Below, one piece after another: positions 11,629 to 25,369 of a stretch of DNA of 64,000 nt; positions within the stretch are counted from its first letter, which is position 1, and each line of letters starts with the position of its first letter. The stretch is taken from positions 35,198,494 through 35,262,493 of the forward strand of contig NC_063152.1 in NCBI RefSeq assembly GCF_020921035.1. Direction: 5' to 3'. The position numbers were made by a program, and so were the translations under genes. The notes beneath the pieces were generated by a model, which was given only the letters and a program-made list of their open reading frames with translations, was not told the origin of the DNA and did not search any database. The DNA is from Rhodamnia argentea (taxonomy: Eukaryota > Streptophyta > Magnoliopsida > Myrtales > Myrtaceae).

Positions 11629-12159
11629 GAAACGATAATAGAAGTGCAGAATGTTCATCTCATCAGCATGTGAGAATGAGTACATGACTACCTTCCGCCG
11701 GACAAAATCACAATGGATCCATACTACAATTCAGCGTCAAGCGCCGTGTTTTGTTATGAACACAGTCCGCGGTTGTACCTCAGAAATTTCCCTTCCGGCT
11801 ACGCCAGTTCCGCTATGAAGCTGCAAATGCAGAATGGATGTACCTGGGACTCGCGGAAATGCGGTCTGAACTGCATAATTTATCCTGGCGTGTGCATTCC
11901 TTACTTTCATTATTACAACAAAGTATTTGGTCAACAATCAGCATGAACTTTGTATAGCCGAACATAGTACATGTCAGATCCGTCAACTCCGTTGCACGAA
12001 AGAAACCACTGCAAAAATAATTTCCCCATCCAAGGATGATAATAAAAAAGGAAGCAGAAGCTGTACATGAAGAAACAAATTTGACCACGAGGATGCAATC
12101 GGTATTCTCGTCACAATCTTCATTCGGAAATCCAAGCGACATTGGATTAGTATGGCACA
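11629..12159 (-). other. 3' flank of the PLD beta gene
   Basis: This is the sequence just downstream of the PLD stop codon on the minus strand, before the Harbinger-like MITE. It probably holds the 3' UTR and polyadenylation region. Small open frames on both strands have no recognisable product. Confidence 0.45.
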
Positions 12160-15100
12160 TCAGATGGTTAAGTTTTCTTGGATAGCAAGAAATGAGCCCA
12201 CGATGTGTCCTCCGACATCCGGGAAATTTTCGCATCCTGGAAGAGGCCTCACCTTGCCCTTCCGGTCGACTTCGACGGGATATTTTAGGAGATGCCCTCG
12301 CATCTCCGACACTTCCTCGGCTGCAAATTGTTGCCAGAATATCTCGCCGAGTTGTCTGACCCTCCTAACACATTCTAGACTTTCTGGCTGTGTAAAGCAA
12401 TCCTCGATCCCTCCAATGTGCTCAGCCCACAGCGACATCCTATATCCATGGATCTATAAAGCAAAGACAGGGACAAGTCAGAAATCTGTCCTATAAATAC
12501 CATCTTCATATAGTTTCCGTTACTTATCTGTCCTATCTTTGCATATAAATGAACAACTTGTAAGGCACATAGCAAGATAACTTCCACAACATTATTTCAC
12601 TTGAATCGATTTAATGGTATCGCTTAATTTACAACTATCTTTGAGGGAAAATAGCTTCTACTCATCACATTTTAGAGCAAACGTTTTATTCATCACCAGT
12701 CAACATGAAAAACTATGATGTTGTAACACTTTTTAAAAAAGAAATGCCCAAACGATATTAAAAGCCACCTGTCCACGTGGATTAGATGATTTTCTCGCCC
12801 ATGTATGCTGAGGCTGGTAGGCCCCCATAGCAATCTCAGTGTCTCTTGTTCCCTCCATAGACCGCTGGTTGATATTAGCTGACCCCAATATCACAAACTC
12901 GTCATCCACTATCATGCCTTTTGAGTGGACATAAATCATGAATCTCCGACTTTTCTGGCTTTGTGCCTGAAATTTCCCATAAGTTTAGAGTGCTTTATAA
13001 ATCCATTCATAAAAGTAGACAACCCATAATTCATCTAAATTTCATAAGTAAAACAGATTTGGATAAGTGAGACTGCGAAAACATCAATCAATCAGTAAAT
13101 AACTCAGGGCATCTGTAAAGAAAATATTCATCAATCACAGAGACGAGTGGCCACACAATGAAGCTGAAATGAAGTTTAGTTTCTTAGGAACTGGAAGTAC
13201 TTGAGGGGTATGTGGGGCACTGGGACTTCCAGTCTGTGAAGTATCACTCCAATCCGGTGCCTCACGATTCCCGAGACAGAAGAAGTTCAAAAAATCATGC
13301 GGAGCATATGCATCTTCAAGCCCAACCTCCACCAAGGCCTTGTATATAGTCTCATACATCATTTGCATAGTTTTATGCTGCACAAGCAGGAAAACACAAG
13401 GTACATTGATCACAAGAGAACACAGAGAGTAAAGATGCTTTAGCCTTATGCTGTACCTTGCATATCATCAGATATGATCGTAATAAAACGCGACTTGATG
13501 CATTACAAAGATCAAAAGCAAATAGTGAAACCATAACCTAAAGAATTTGATTGAATCAGCACAATAGGCGATGCACATTACAAGATTATTCATTAATGTT
13601 CCAGTTCCAATCAATTATATTGGCTCTGCAATCCTTTCCTTTTTTTTTTGTTTGTTAGATAACCCAGAGAAATGTTTCTTTGTTTTTGGCTTATAGCCGA
13701 GTGGTGACAAAAGCTGTTGAGAAGAGAATCTTGACTACTCATACAATGTTGACATACCTGCCAAAACAGAATCCTTTGTGTGGCAGCCCCTGTTGGAACA
13801 CCCTCTGGCCACATAGGGACTACTATATATGCAGCAAATCTTTCATGTGCTCTAATTTTATTGGCTATTTTGAGCGCAATTTCCATTGGAATGAGATTGT
13901 TAGCACCTACAAAATATGTAGTAGAGTGATTCTGAATTCATAATGGCTAGAAGAAAATAAGAGGTTTCACTTAGAACCAAACAACCAAGTCCATCCTAGC
14001 AAAGAAAAATTACAATCAAGTTCAGGATAGAATCTTCATACCTATATCCTTATGCTGATTCCAGTTGTAGGAAGATCCAATGAAATATTGATTCTCGATA
14101 TAGATGAAATGTTGGGCAGAACGTATGGCTTTTACATATGCCGTATGTATACTCATGTCAATCAGCACATTCTTTCCACAAACGAGATTCTGCTTCACCA
14201 AAGTAAATAATGAACTCTCACGAAAGAGACTGATTTTAATAGCCGTATCCAGAAGAAACATAGGTCTGCTAAATTATTTATTTCTCCTCACCATTGTGGT
14301 GGCATCTTTTGGATCCTTTGGGAAGGAGCCCTTAACGGAGGTGGAATCAATTGAACGAAAGATCTGCATTGAGTAGTATAACTCCAGTCAATAAAATTTT
14401 CACTGATAGTTTTTTGGATATGTAAATATTTCAGTACCTGCACATGCCATGACTCAGGATTATCCTCCCTAACAAAAGAAACATCAGATATTCCAACAAT
14501 ATCCGGAATTCTGTCTATCCTGAGCAAAGCATCATCATATGACATCTTCAGCTTTTGAATACCACGGGGTTTAGCAGCTCTATACCAGCGTTCCTCAAAG
14601 TTGGTTAAGACATCATATGCAGCTGGACCATCAATTTTGCTATGCAAGTCATGCCACGGTTCTCTTGGGGCTCCAGCAGTATTGCCCTACTCAGGTTTAA
14701 ATCATCAAACAATAACCAAAAAATTGTTAAAGATTTGATTTCGGCCCACGTAAACAGTATCATAACAATGCTTCATGAATGGGTATCGCCATTGCAATTT
14801 CAGTAGCCTGAGTAGTTGTCTTGTCATGCATCTACCTCACAGCCAAACCCTTTGTAGTGGACTAATAGCTGTATACACATTGCTAATACAGACCATCATA
14901 TGTGGCAGGAACACTACCACTGTTTCTATTACAGTATCTCTAACTGAAAGCTCTAATGTTTTTAATTGAAACAGTGACCGGAGGGTATCTGCATTCTGGA
15001 TGGTTATGACATATTCCTTCAACCTCCATGGCCATTAATAACTAGAGCAGGTCAGATAGCTGGATAGATCAAATTGATCTTATTGAGATAATTGCTTCTA

Positions 15101-18100
15101 TAAGGAACTTTCAAGGAGCTCTTAATAAGGAATTAGAAATTATCGACAGCATAGTGGAGAATGAACAGGAGACCCGAACATGCAAGATCTTAAGATGATC
15201 TAGTTAACACAAACAACACCTGTTCACACATGAGATGACATCACTTACAGAACAAAGCATACGGGTTCAGATTATACTTAAATTGTGTTGTCGTTTCTCT
15301 AAAATAGACACAAAAAGTTTCAAATGACGAAGGAAACCAATAACTAACTCAATCTCTTCTTTCATGCGGGGTCCATGATTATTCTGTTTTGTATTATATC
15401 GTTGCCTATTTCATCTCTGAAGTCCATGAAGAGAAAAAGTTAGAAAATTACAGAGAAAGTAGGGTTATGGTAGTCGTCTTTATGCACTGTTTGCAATGTT
15501 TTAAACAGAGGGTGTTGAGGAGTGTCATATCGCCCATCACATAGATCAAGCCCTCCCACGAAAGCTATAATTTTCCTTTTGTTGTATCCAGCGTCTGCAT
15601 CCACAATGACAGTTTTCTGATGGTGTGTATAGATTGTTCCCACTTCCTGATAAGCACAGAACTCAATGTGAAGATGCAATTCAAATCTCACATACGCATT
15701 CAAGCACAAAAGTGATCACAAAATACAAAAGTCAAATGTTCTCTTTATACAAATATCCAATAGTCTTATATTTCCAAAAGATGAAATCAGTGACATCCAA
15801 AAAGGCAGACTTAAGCTTGTACTTTCTAAATTAAATCATCCATTCAAAGCCAATCATGCTACCTAGAACAAAATTAAGGACTGGATAATGTACATATCAT
15901 ATGGTTAAGATACCATGGGGAAAGTAACACAGAAATTAATAATGGAACTATAATTGCAACTAACCCTCTGCTTGACCCAACTATGCCGTTTTCCCGCAAC
16001 TCTTGGACAAAGCAGCACCTGCACGGATGAATGCTTGAAAAACCGGCGAGTCTCCTCATCATGGGTCGCCATAATCCCATCCTGCACCAATTGAAGAAAG
16101 ACATTACTTTGAGAAAGCAAATGTCACAATTTATGCATAAAAGATGAAATGAATAGTAGTAAGAGTGTACAACTATTTAGGAAATTGTCGAGTGAACCTA
16201 AATTATTGTGAGAACCAATTCTAGGTTAAAGGGACAAAAATCACCAATGTTGGCCAGTAAATAGAAACATGGAGTAGTCAGCAAAGCTATTACTAATAAC
16301 AAAAACCAAAAATATTCTATGTGCCTTCCGAGAAACTTGGAGATGGTGAAGACCTTCTATGTGCCTTCGCTAAATTTGTTCCTTCCCTACTATAGAAAAC
16401 TTGGACGTGGGATTTCGGGAGTATCAGCTAAAATCATGAGTTGTTTTAAAGTTTTGTCCTAATCTTTCGTAGGATTTTAGGCAAAAGAGGTTTGCGAATG
16501 AACGCCACTAATTCACAATCTTCTCCTCTGCAACTAACAAATAACCATTCAAACAATCCTAGGTTAACTGAAGGTTTGTTGAAGCTTTATAAAAAAACAA
16601 CGGCATCTTCCTCTCAGGGGAAGCAAGCCAACTTTGCATCAACATTCCAACACGGGCAAATCAGAAACTCGCAGTGATGTTTGCAACAAAAGTTGCTTCC
16701 TCCCATATCTGGTGCTATAAAACAAACTTATTCTTTATCATTGCAGAGTTGGTAATCAAGAGTCAAATCATGCAATATAAAATTATTAGGTAATTGGTCA
16801 AGACTGCTCCCTCCTAAATTGCAAAATTTAGCAAATTTCCATTCTTGTTTTCAGAGTTAGGACAAATAGCATACTGCAGACATTCCTATAAACTTCCTAC
16901 TAAGGAAACGTCATAAGTTCTTGGCATTAAGAGGTAAGGTACTCACTGTTTTATAGCCCAAAATGTTCCTGGAAGTAGGGTCATCCCACACAAGTAGTAG
17001 CACTCTTACTCCTTCTTGAGACTTGGTCCTCAAAAGTTCCCCCAAGGTGCTATCTGAGCCAGAAGCAGCATTGTGCACCAATCTAACTTTGTGCCACACG
17101 GACCAGCCTGTGATGTAAATCAATTTTCGGGCCTGGCGTATTGCATCAAAAATGTCTTGCCAGCACTTTCCATGGGCATAATACATCCCGCCATCGAGCT
17201 TCACGTTGGGAAGCGACCCATCTGGAACATGGGCATCCTGATAAAGAGTCACAGTTCCACCTTTTCTTAGGGGAAAATATGTGCCGGGAACCCCTTGATA
17301 ATCAGGACCAGCCCCCACACCATGATGATACGTGCTGAGTCTTTCTATTGGAGTGTACTGAATTGATAAACTCAATAGTGCTCCAGGCTTGCAAGGTTTG
17401 CCGTTACTGTTCAGGATTGGATAAGTACCCTCAATCTTTGCTCCTGAATATATCTGTTCCACTGGAATCGCAACAATTCCTATAAGTTGTGATCCTACCA
17501 CATCGCTATCCTTAACAACAAAGTGGACTTCTGCAGCATAGTGAGCGACAGGCACATAAAAATGTTGCTTCCAAACAGGATTTTCAGAGTTGCTCATCAC
17601 GTAAGTCCTACCGATGACGGCATTGGACACGGATATTGTAACGTAGGGATCGCTGGTGACCTTGCTATTCATACGCCCTTCAATCTTATTTTGCACATTT
17701 CCTGGCAATTTATTAAATACTTCGCCCAAAGTCTTGTGGAACATGTCCATATTTGGAAGATTTCTTGCTTCATGTACCCAAATATCCAAATTGCCGTGTA
17801 AGAGGAGAACCTTCAAAGATCCTTTGGGATGTTGCAGGGGCACGATTTGCAGACTCTGACTATGCTGTGATCCATTAAATGAGCTCGAGTGGACATAGCC
17901 AGGATGAGTGGACATATCATATCGACCTGAACTTTCCTCCCAGCCACTTGAGAACGAGTCATTCGGGTAACCATAGAAATTTCCATGATTATTAAAACTC
18001 GAATTTGGAGAAGCCTCCAACTGTGGAACCACAGGAGCTGGAGGAGATGCAGGGGTGGTTGAGTGACCTTCTGATATCCGCATAGCACTCACGAGATCAT

Positions 18101-18641
18101 CCAGCGGAGGATATATGGAAGGGTAATTGGGGGATGCATCATGTGCAGTCTCATGACTCGGGGACGCATCAGTTCCGAAAGAGCTCGAACTATCCAGCCG
18201 CTGCTGGCTGGAGAAACTCTGGGCCCGAGAAGGGAGATGGGATTGGCCTTCCGGTGACGACTGCTGTTGGTAATGGTAATGGGCTGAACCATAGTGGAAG
18301 CTGCTGTGATGCTGAAGAGACAGTTGCTGAGAAGGAGAAGGAGGAAGAGCCGGGTAGTGATAAGGATATGAGCCAGCATAACCCGGCGATCCGTGGTGGT
18401 GGTAATCTAAGGGTCCGGAGTGGGAGGATGTGGACGCGGGCGGCACCGAAGGCTGGTGGTAGTCCAAGGGTCCGGAATAAGAGGTGGGAGGCGGAGGTGG
18501 CGGGTAATGAGGAGGGTACCCGTAGTTCGGAGCATGATAAGGATATGGTTGAGGCGGCGGATAGGCGTGATTCGGAGATGGTGGAGGATATACATAGGGA
18601 TTGTGGTACGGATACTGTGGTGGTGACCCATACTTATCCAT
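12160..18641 (-). CDS. PLDBETA1: Phospholipase D beta (C2-PLD)
   Basis: Ten exons on the minus strand: 18641-16947, 16081-15965, 15646-15452, 14686-14438, 14363-14292, 14189-14042, 13906-13758, 13377-13201, 12966-12769 and 12453-12160, giving 1097 aa. The enzyme hydrolyses phospholipids to phosphatidic acid; beta forms need Ca2+ and PIP2. Residues 1-275 are a low-complexity Pro/Tyr/His/Ser extension typical of PLD beta, with a duplicated SGPLDYH motif (56-62 and 75-81). A C2 domain follows (about 276-430, with SDPYVTISV). HKD motif 1 is HQKTVIVD (about 613-620) and HKD motif 2 is HSKGMIVD (about 948-955). IYIENQYF lies between them. The protein ends in the usual ENLTI-type tail. All introns are GT-AG. 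The long N-terminus favours beta over gamma, but separating the two needs a phylogeny. Confidence 0.95.
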
Positions 18642-19490
18642 TTATAAACAACAACAACAGAAACGCTACGCTGCACTTGCAAAATTCAGGAGACCCACAA
18701 TCGGCAAGATGTTCAGGAACCAGAGCCGCTTCTCAATTAGATAAATAGGAACCGCAACAACGCGAAATGAATCCTGAAATCGAGCTCTTCCTGATTCCAG
18801 AAACCTCAGACAAAAGGCGGAACGAGCTCAACCCGACGACGACGGATCCAACGCACGCGTTTCTCGTTTCTCCCTCGGGAGTTGATGCATGCAGAAATCA
18901 AACGAGCGAGAGGTACGAGAAGGATCACCTTTTTCCTGCAAAACTGCGATCAATACTGTCCGACTGAAGCCTTTCAGATAAGGACCCGCTTCGTGCGACC
19001 AGAGAGACGCAGCAGCAGCAACAGGAAGAGGGAGGAGAGATGCCTGGCGACGATTAGGAATCGGAGGGGAGGGGAAGATCCACCATGGAAGCTTCGGAGA
19101 AGAAGGTTTTAGAGAGAGAAGGGGAGAGAGAGAGAGAGAAGGAGTTGCAGGGGAGTTGGGTAACGTGGATGGGTGGGTTAAAACCTGTCACCGCACCGGC
19201 ATTTTCAGACTCGGCTGGCGAGCTGTTTCTTCTTCTGCTCCCTTCTTCGATCGCCTCGTCAAAGGAATCGGGACGTGAAATTACCACCGGCTGCCCCTGG
19301 GTCCCTGCCACGTGGACGCCGAGCTGGAAAAAAGAAAGAGGGAAAAGAGGAAAGTACAAGATCAGACAATGGGGAGGGGAATATCGAAACGGATTCTGAT
19401 GTCTGGCTATTGGTCCGAAAGCGGGCGGTTTCTTTTTGGATACGGGGGCCAAGAAGGAAATGTCTCGTAAGGCAATAAATATATAATAAG
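18642..19490 (-). promoter_or_regulatory. Leader and promoter region of PLD beta
   Basis: The sequence upstream of the PLD start on the minus strand is GC-richer than the flanking DNA. It includes a GA/CT microsatellite near 19111-19141. A minus-strand TATA-like stretch (CTTATTATATATTTATT) sits near 19474-19490, about 840 bases before the start codon. If real, that would imply a long leader that may contain an intron. The transcription start cannot be fixed from sequence alone. Confidence 0.35.
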
Positions 19491-21863
19491 CTCCAATTAG
19501 GAATATTTAATTGAAACATTAGACAACTTCGTTGAGCTACAAATAAATATTTGATCATCATGTTTGAAACGATGGGACTTTTATTTATTGTGCAAGGTTA
19601 AGAATCAAGCGGAAGGGTTAAATTGTGGAATTTATTTATATTTCGATGTATTGATAAGGCAATTTATAGAATTTACCGCATGACGTTTAAGGTAATAATA
19701 TAAATATAATACTAGCTATAATAAATCAAGAATATGCACAATTAAAAAAGATATATGCATAATCTTAAAAGATATAACGAATGAAGTAAATATCCTACTG
19801 TCATTAGTAGTATATATGGATTTTTTTGTTCTATATTTGAATTTCGAAATAGAAGCTTAATGTTGGTTGTTGAAACGTTAATGGCCTCCGCGAGATTAAA
19901 ACTTCCCATCAGTCACAAACAAAGTGATTGATTAATATACTGAAATTTTTGTTGTGAAAAAGCACGCAAAAGTTAACAAAGCTTGCAATTCAAGTCAAAC
20001 GAGAGAATAAAAATTCACTGGAGGTGAGGAATGATAAAGACACCAGAAATTTGAATGGTTAAGTGCACGCTCGGTGCCTACTCCACTAGAAGAGCCAACG
20101 TCGGCCAAAAATTCCACTTTGAATTGAGAGAATACAAAGTTTACCATCACCTCTCAAGTTGAATTATCTCACAATCTCTCACAAAAAAAAAAAAAAATCA
20201 CTCAAAGCATTAACGGGAAGAAAATCCTATCACTCCTCTTATTTACTGTTATGTCTTTCTTCAAGAGTAAAATTGCATCTTTACAATTATATGCAAAATT
20301 AGAAACTCCTTTTAGAAAACCTATTCAAACTACTCTAATTAGGAAATTTACTTAAATCGGATTTGCTTTGTCGGTTCAAACTCGAGAAATTTTCTGAAAC
20401 GCTTTTCGTGAGCTAAAAAGGAGACTAAAAGTGAAAAAATTGATAAATTGCTGCATAAGAAATAAAATAATCTTACACAAATCTTAATCAAATTGCAACC
20501 AAATTGTCTGCTTTCATCAATTACGCAATTAACTGGGGAAATTTATGAGGTGCCCATGGACACCCCAACGTGGAGGCTCAGATTTAGAATTAGTCAGACG
20601 AGCGACGAGGGGCAAATGGGTAATTTAAGATAACATCGGCCCCAGATGATGATGATTTCGTACACCCACAATATCTACCTAAGAAACCAGCTAAATGACT
20701 AGAATATACCGAAACTCAAAGGCTGCCCGACACGTGGACAGCTTCCATTGGATATGAGGAGGTCCCGGTAAGACTGAAAGGTCCGACATTTTGGGGGTAA
20801 AAGGTCAAACTCTTTCTAGAATGCGAAATCCGAAGTACTTGTCCGAATTTTGACCAAGCAAAAAAAAAAGTAATTGTCTGAATTCTTTTATAAGAATTTA
20901 TTATTCAGTACATTATGGGCAATTTTAGTATGCGGAAATTGCACCATTATTCAAATCGGGCACTCGGCACCACTCGCCACCGTAACAATGAGGTAGTCAA
21001 ATCTCATACCTTAACCCTATCACAGCACTAAATATTCAAAAATCTATTTGTCAACCTCAAAATTTTGCATTCTGTCATTCCGTTATAAGTAATTTCGAAC
21101 TCATGAACTGATAGATGCAAGTATCGGTCTCGTGCCACTTTGCGGTCGTGTCCAAGGACGGCGGCAAATTCATCTGACTTTATTACTAGCAAAACGAAGA
21201 CTACGCTCATGTCATTTTTGACCCTCATTTTTTTTTTCATAGTAATTTGAGGGTTATGTTTCTCCACCCAACTCCCAAGTGGAAAGCCAACCTCTCATGT
21301 CATAAGTTGGACTTTCCACCCTCTCCGTTCAATTTCCACATCATTAATTGTTCATGCCCTTGCCAGTTCAAACACGTTTCCTTGCGGGTCACGGCCTCAT
21401 CATCACTTGTTATTACCGATAATAAATTTTTTTTTTTATAAATTTATTGATTTCGAACGGCATAATGAATTATTTTTATTAATAAAATTTTCAAATTATT
21501 TATTTTTCGCGAAACGAACGGAACTTAAAATTCATAGCATGTGGCTTTTTCTGAAAACACCTCCGGTCCTTTTCATTTGCACCCTCCTTTTCAACCGTGG
21601 TAGGTGTAAAAATCGACGTGCATCGGCAAATAAAATACAATTACACGAAAATCATTTCATCATAATACTTCTTTCGCCAACAGCTCTTTGGCTTTTATCA
21701 ACTGTTTCGAAAATCTACCAGCAAGGAAAACTATCCGTTTTCTTAGAACGGAATGGAAGAGAAAATTTGCAATGTCTCTAAGCGAAAGAGAAGAAGTTCA
21801 TTTTCAAATCCGAAGAATTCCCCGGTCTTTCCCCGTAAATCTGTTTGAAATTCATTCGCTGTT
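19491..21863. other. AT-rich intergenic region
   Basis: No gene is supported between the PLD promoter and the end of the subtilase. The region contains poly-A runs (near 20181 and 20859) and AT-rich sequence. The part next to 21863 must include the subtilase 3' UTR. No transposon ends could be defined. Confidence 0.55.
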
Positions 21864-24146
21864 TTAGTTCCAGGACACAGCGACGGGACTCCTGACGATG
21901 TACTTCCCAGAGACCCAAGCAATTGACCCGAAGGACGAATCGGACGGAGCAGAGCTTCTTCCTAGCGCGACGAAAGTCACCTTGTAACTCCGCTTCTCTC
22001 CTAGTTTCCCGAAAACCAGATTCCTTGGCTTGACGATCACGGACACTCCGTCCGGTTCGTCCACCTGCACCCTGTACCTGCTCGTCGGTATGCCGACATT
22101 CGTCGCCGTCCTCTGGTGCGTGACGCTCACGTTCCTGGTGCCGTGCTTGAACAGCACCGCGAAGGATGGGTAGTTCAGGTCACCAGGATGCGCTGCTGCG
22201 TCTCTAGGACAGGTGTAGTTGGTCTTCGCGAAGAGTGCTATTTGCGAGGAGTTGTAGTTGAGACTGCACAGATGATTCAGGTAATCGACGGTCGTTATGT
22301 CGTAGATCAGTCCAGGATTTGAGGCCCGCTCCGGATCGACGTGGCCCGACCCGAATGCAAATGGTGTCGCCACTTTGTAGCCGGAGCCGACATCGGAAAT
22401 GGGTTCCCTCCTGTTGTCTACAGTATAGGACGTGGTCATGAGGGCTGATTTTATGGCAGCCGGCGACCAGTCCTTGTGCACCGATTTCAGGAGCGCAGCT
22501 AGGCCACTGACATGAGGGCACGACATTGAAGTGCCCGAGATTATGTTGAATAGCACTCTCCGGTTGTCGCTCCTCAGGAGCGAAGGGGCAGTAACCGGGG
22601 TCCATGCAGCCAGTATATTAATGCCCGGGGCAGTGACATCGGGCTTGATGACTTCAGGACCTATCAGGCTTGGGCCCCTCGAAGAGAATGCAGCCATGAC
22701 CGGTGCTCGATACCCGTACACCGTGCCGCGGAAAGAGATTGAAGCGGTCGGGTTGTCTGATAAGTTGAGGTACTGCTTGATGGCTTTGGCTGCTGAGGCT
22801 CCTACAGAGGTGGCCGGCAAAATGTGGGCGTCAGCCAGAGTCTCTTCGCCTTCATTTTTGGCATTGAGCATGATCATCGCGGCTCCGCCCACTAGCTTTA
22901 CTTGCTGTCCCTTGTCGGTCCGGCCATTCAGCCCCCGGTTGCAGATGACGATTTTGCCCTTGACGAGCTTCGGGTCCAGCGTGCCTGCCATGCAATACTC
23001 AGCTCCTTTGCCACCGGCAGTCTCTCGGTACACGAGTGGGAGCCGCGCAGTGGGCTTGCCTGTGTATAAAGATGATCCTTCGAAAGTCTGGCCATTCCCG
23101 AGCTTGACTTTAGTCGGGAAGCTCCTGTCAAGGTAGCTTGCAGCGACCGTCATGATCCACGGGGCGCCATTGCTTACAGTCGAGGGGCTTGGCCCTGAAT
23201 TTCCTGCAGAGCATGACACAAAAACGCCTCTTTGGACCGCACTGAATGAGGCTATAGCGATGTTATCCACATAAAATGGCCTTGCAAGGCCTCCTAAAGA
23301 AAGCGACAGCACGTCGACGCCGTCCAACGTGGCGCTGTCCATCGCAGCTAGTATGTCCGAGTTGGCACAGCCCAGCCTCCAACAAACTTTGTAGACGGCA
23401 ATCCTAGCCGTGTACTTCATGCCGGTGGCTGATCCCTTGGCCAAGCCAAACAAGCTTGCCTTTTTTACCATATTGCCGGCAGCCGTGGAGGCCGTGTGAG
23501 ACCCGTGACCCTGCTTGTCACGTGGAGATCGGTAATCTGTCGCCTCATTGATTTTCCCGACGACAGATTCATAGCCCTTGAAGAAGGCCCTCGCGCCAAT
23601 GAGCTTTCTGTTGCAGTTTGAAGATGAAAAGTTTGTGCCGCCTTCACAAGCACCTTTCCACCGAGTTGGCACTTCAGGCATGCCCGTATCTTGGAAACTG
23701 ACATGCTCCGGCCAGATTCCTGTATCAAGAACACCGACTATCACATCGGAGTTGAGCTTCACGTCTTCCCATAATCCTCTACCATTTCGCAGGCCGAGAA
23801 ATTGAGGCGAGTGCGTAGTGTGGAGAGTGAGCAATTCATCGTCTGTGGCAGAGAGGAACCCGTCGACTTTGGTCAACGAGCGAAGCTGCTCGGATGAAAG
23901 CTTAGCGGCGAACCCAGAGATGGCAGTTTCATAGACATAAATAAGCCGAGACGAAGAAGAAGAAGAAGATTCGGTGATGGACTCCAGGATTGATTCATAC
24001 CATTGCCTAGAGTCCCCTTGATCAATGTTCCCCGGTTGGGCCATTCTGGTGTTATCCATGTGAACAATGTAAGTCTTTGAGTCCACTGAAGCATTTGTGG
24101 TAGTGATCAAGAAGGCTAGGAATAGGAGGAGTGTCCAGGAGTTCAT
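21864..24146 (-). CDS. Subtilisin-like serine protease (SBT1 type), intronless
   Basis: A single uninterrupted frame of 760 aa. A hydrophobic signal peptide (about residues 1-19) targets the secretory pathway. It is followed by an I9 inhibitor prodomain (TYIVHMD to about 110) that is cut off during maturation at the junction before the catalytic domain. Catalytic residues are visible: Asp141 in VLDTGIWP, His214 in GHGSHTAS, oxyanion Asn316 in CSAGNSGP, and Ser540 in [13 protein letters not shown] protease-associated domain is inserted between Asn and Ser (about 355-470), and a fibronectin III-like C-terminal domain ends at 760. Members act in the apoplast on cell-wall proteins or peptide precursors; the substrate here is unknown. 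Lack of introns is common in the SBT1 subfamily. The exact SBT number cannot be assigned without a tree. Confidence 0.95.
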   Translation of the reverse strand: MNSWTLLLFLAFLITTTNASVDSKTYIVHMDNTRMAQPGNIDQGDSRQWYESILESITESSSSSSSRLIYVYETAISGFAAKLSSEQLRSLTKVDGFLSATDDELLTLHTTHSPQFLGLRNGRGLWEDVKLNSDVIVGVLDTGIWPEHVSFQDTGMPEVPTRWKGACEGGTNFSSSNCNRKLIGARAFFKGYESVVGKINEATDYRSPRDKQGHGSHTASTAAGNMVKKASLFGLAKGSATGMKYTARIAVYKVCWRLGCANSDILAAMDSATLDGVDVLSLSLGGLARPFYVDNIAIASFSAVQRGVFVSCSAGNSGPSPSTVSNGAPWIMTVAASYLDRSFPTKVKLGNGQTFEGSSLYTGKPTARLPLVYRETAGGKGAEYCMAGTLDPKLVKGKIVICNRGLNGRTDKGQQVKLVGGAAMIMLNAKNEGEETLADAHILPATSVGASAAKAIKQYLNLSDNPTASISFRGTVYGYRAPVMAAFSSRGPSLIGPEVIKPDVTAPGINILAAWTPVTAPSLLRSDNRRVLFNIISGTSMSCPHVSGLAALLKSVHKDWSPAAIKSALMTTSYTVDNRREPISDVGSGYKVATPFAFGSGHVDPERASNPGLIYDITTVDYLNHLCSLNYNSSQIALFAKTNYTCPRDAAAHPGDLNYPSFAVLFKHGTRNVSVTHQRTATNVGIPTSRYRVQVDEPDGVSVIVKPRNLVFGKLGEKRSYKVTFVALGRSSAPSDSSFGSIAWVSGKYIVRSPVAVSWN

Positions 24147-24375
24147 TGTGGCCCTGTACGGAGTGCAGATTAAAGCAATTCAATCAAAGCGGACATATCA
24201 ATTGATCAAAGCTAATTGCTCCGAATATGCAAAAATGTGCAGAGGGAACAAAAGATCAGCTCATTATTTCAAATTCAAACGTTAGAAGGACACATAAGGA
24301 TGAGGATGTCCGTAATTGACCGACTTGCTCGCTCTTGGATGCCGATCATGGCAACCCGCTTGCAGACTTAGCTAG

Positions 24376-24385
24376 TATATATATT
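24376..24385 (-). promoter_or_regulatory. Candidate TATA box of the subtilase gene
   Basis: The minus-strand word AATATATATA lies 230 bases upstream of the subtilase start codon, in an otherwise mixed-composition stretch. The position allows a 5' UTR of about 200 bases. This rests on motif and position only. Confidence 0.35.
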
Positions 24386-24852
24386 CCTTTCCTAGCCTTG
24401 AGTGTAGTGAAGGTTTAGATCGGTGAATTGTGAGCATCAGTTTTTTGACGTGCTATGCTATGTTGCTGTGTAATTTGAGCCTTATTTGGAATTGCAGAGG
24501 GTGAGATTCTATTCATCTTAGACAGGAAAGTGCCTGTTTTTTCTACAAAAGGTTAGCCAAAACACCATCATGAAGTGATGAGCCAGTTGGTTTAGGTATC
24601 TAAACAAGTCAGAGACATGATGAAGCCATGAATAAAGCATATCATAACCAATAATGTAGAAACAAACTAATCCAAATCACATTCTAATCAAGACCTGAGA
24701 GAGAGAGAGAGAGAGGGAACAAAGAGGGAAGGATCAATGTCTATCTTGCCTCAAAGATTGATGGGTATTGAATATATGTGGGAGTGAAGTGAGATAGCAA
24801 TACAACTTATATAGACCCAAAAAGGAAACGGGGAAAGAGATTGCATGTGATG
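24386..24852. other. Upstream region of the subtilase; GA microsatellite
   Basis: No gene is seen. A (GA)8-type run lies at about 24698-24715. The interval ends at a MITE of the same family as the one at 10135-10573. Confidence 0.5.
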
Positions 24853-25128
24853 CGGAGGTGATCGGTTCCCAGTCTGATCCGGTCCCATCCGGGAACAGGG
24901 AATCGGATCGGTTCCTAGACGTCCAATGAAACCAATGGCTTTTTAGTAGAGGTAAGTAACACGGATTTTAATTTTAGTATATTAATTGAATTAGGTTTAC
25001 ATTTAAGAAATAAATAAAAAAAATCGATCCGCTCCGGGCGGTTTGGTTCCATCTTGGAACCCCGAACAAAACCGGACTGATGGGTCCGGGTGGTTCCCGA
25101 TTCGATCGGTCCGTCCGGCTTACTCTTG
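24853..25128. mobile_element. Foldback MITE, 'CCGGACCG'-rich family, copy 2
   Basis: The left arm (GGAGGTGATCGGTTCCC, then TCCGGTCCC words) and the right arm read in reverse (AGAGTAAGCCGGACGGACCG, then CGGGAACC words) share the same vocabulary in opposite orientation around an AT-rich loop (about 24940-25020). The arms resemble those of the element at 10135-10573, so the two are members of one non-autonomous family. It is shorter than copy 1, and the ends are known only to within a few bases. Confidence 0.55.
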
Positions 25129-25364
25129 ATGTGGTGTGCATAAGAGGTGGTCATGCTCTTACTCCCATCAAATTGCAACATTATCAAACGAACGGGATCT
25201 TGCCCACTTTTTACTTCATAGATCTGCGCATGCCCTTTTGTAGGATAAAAAGGAACTGGAAAAGGGAAAGGGCCATAGTGATACTTCCCAAACACTCATC
25301 AACGCCATGGATGGAGATGGAGATGGAGGTCGTTTGGAGTGATCGTGAGTAGACGCGTGAGGTA

Positions 25365-25369
25365 CTCAC
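25365..25369. repeat. Target-site duplication CTCAC, left copy
   Basis: These five bases adjoin the left LTR and are identical to 31349-31353 beyond the right LTR. Confidence 0.9.

Noticed and set aside
18134..18748. 204-codon + strand frame opposite PLD beta exon 1
   Set aside because: It is a shadow of the Pro/Tyr-rich N-terminus on the other strand; its Arg/Gly/Trp bias is explained by that.
22531..23136. 201-codon + strand frame inside the subtilase gene
   Set aside because: It is antisense to a fully supported catalytic domain and has no independent signature.
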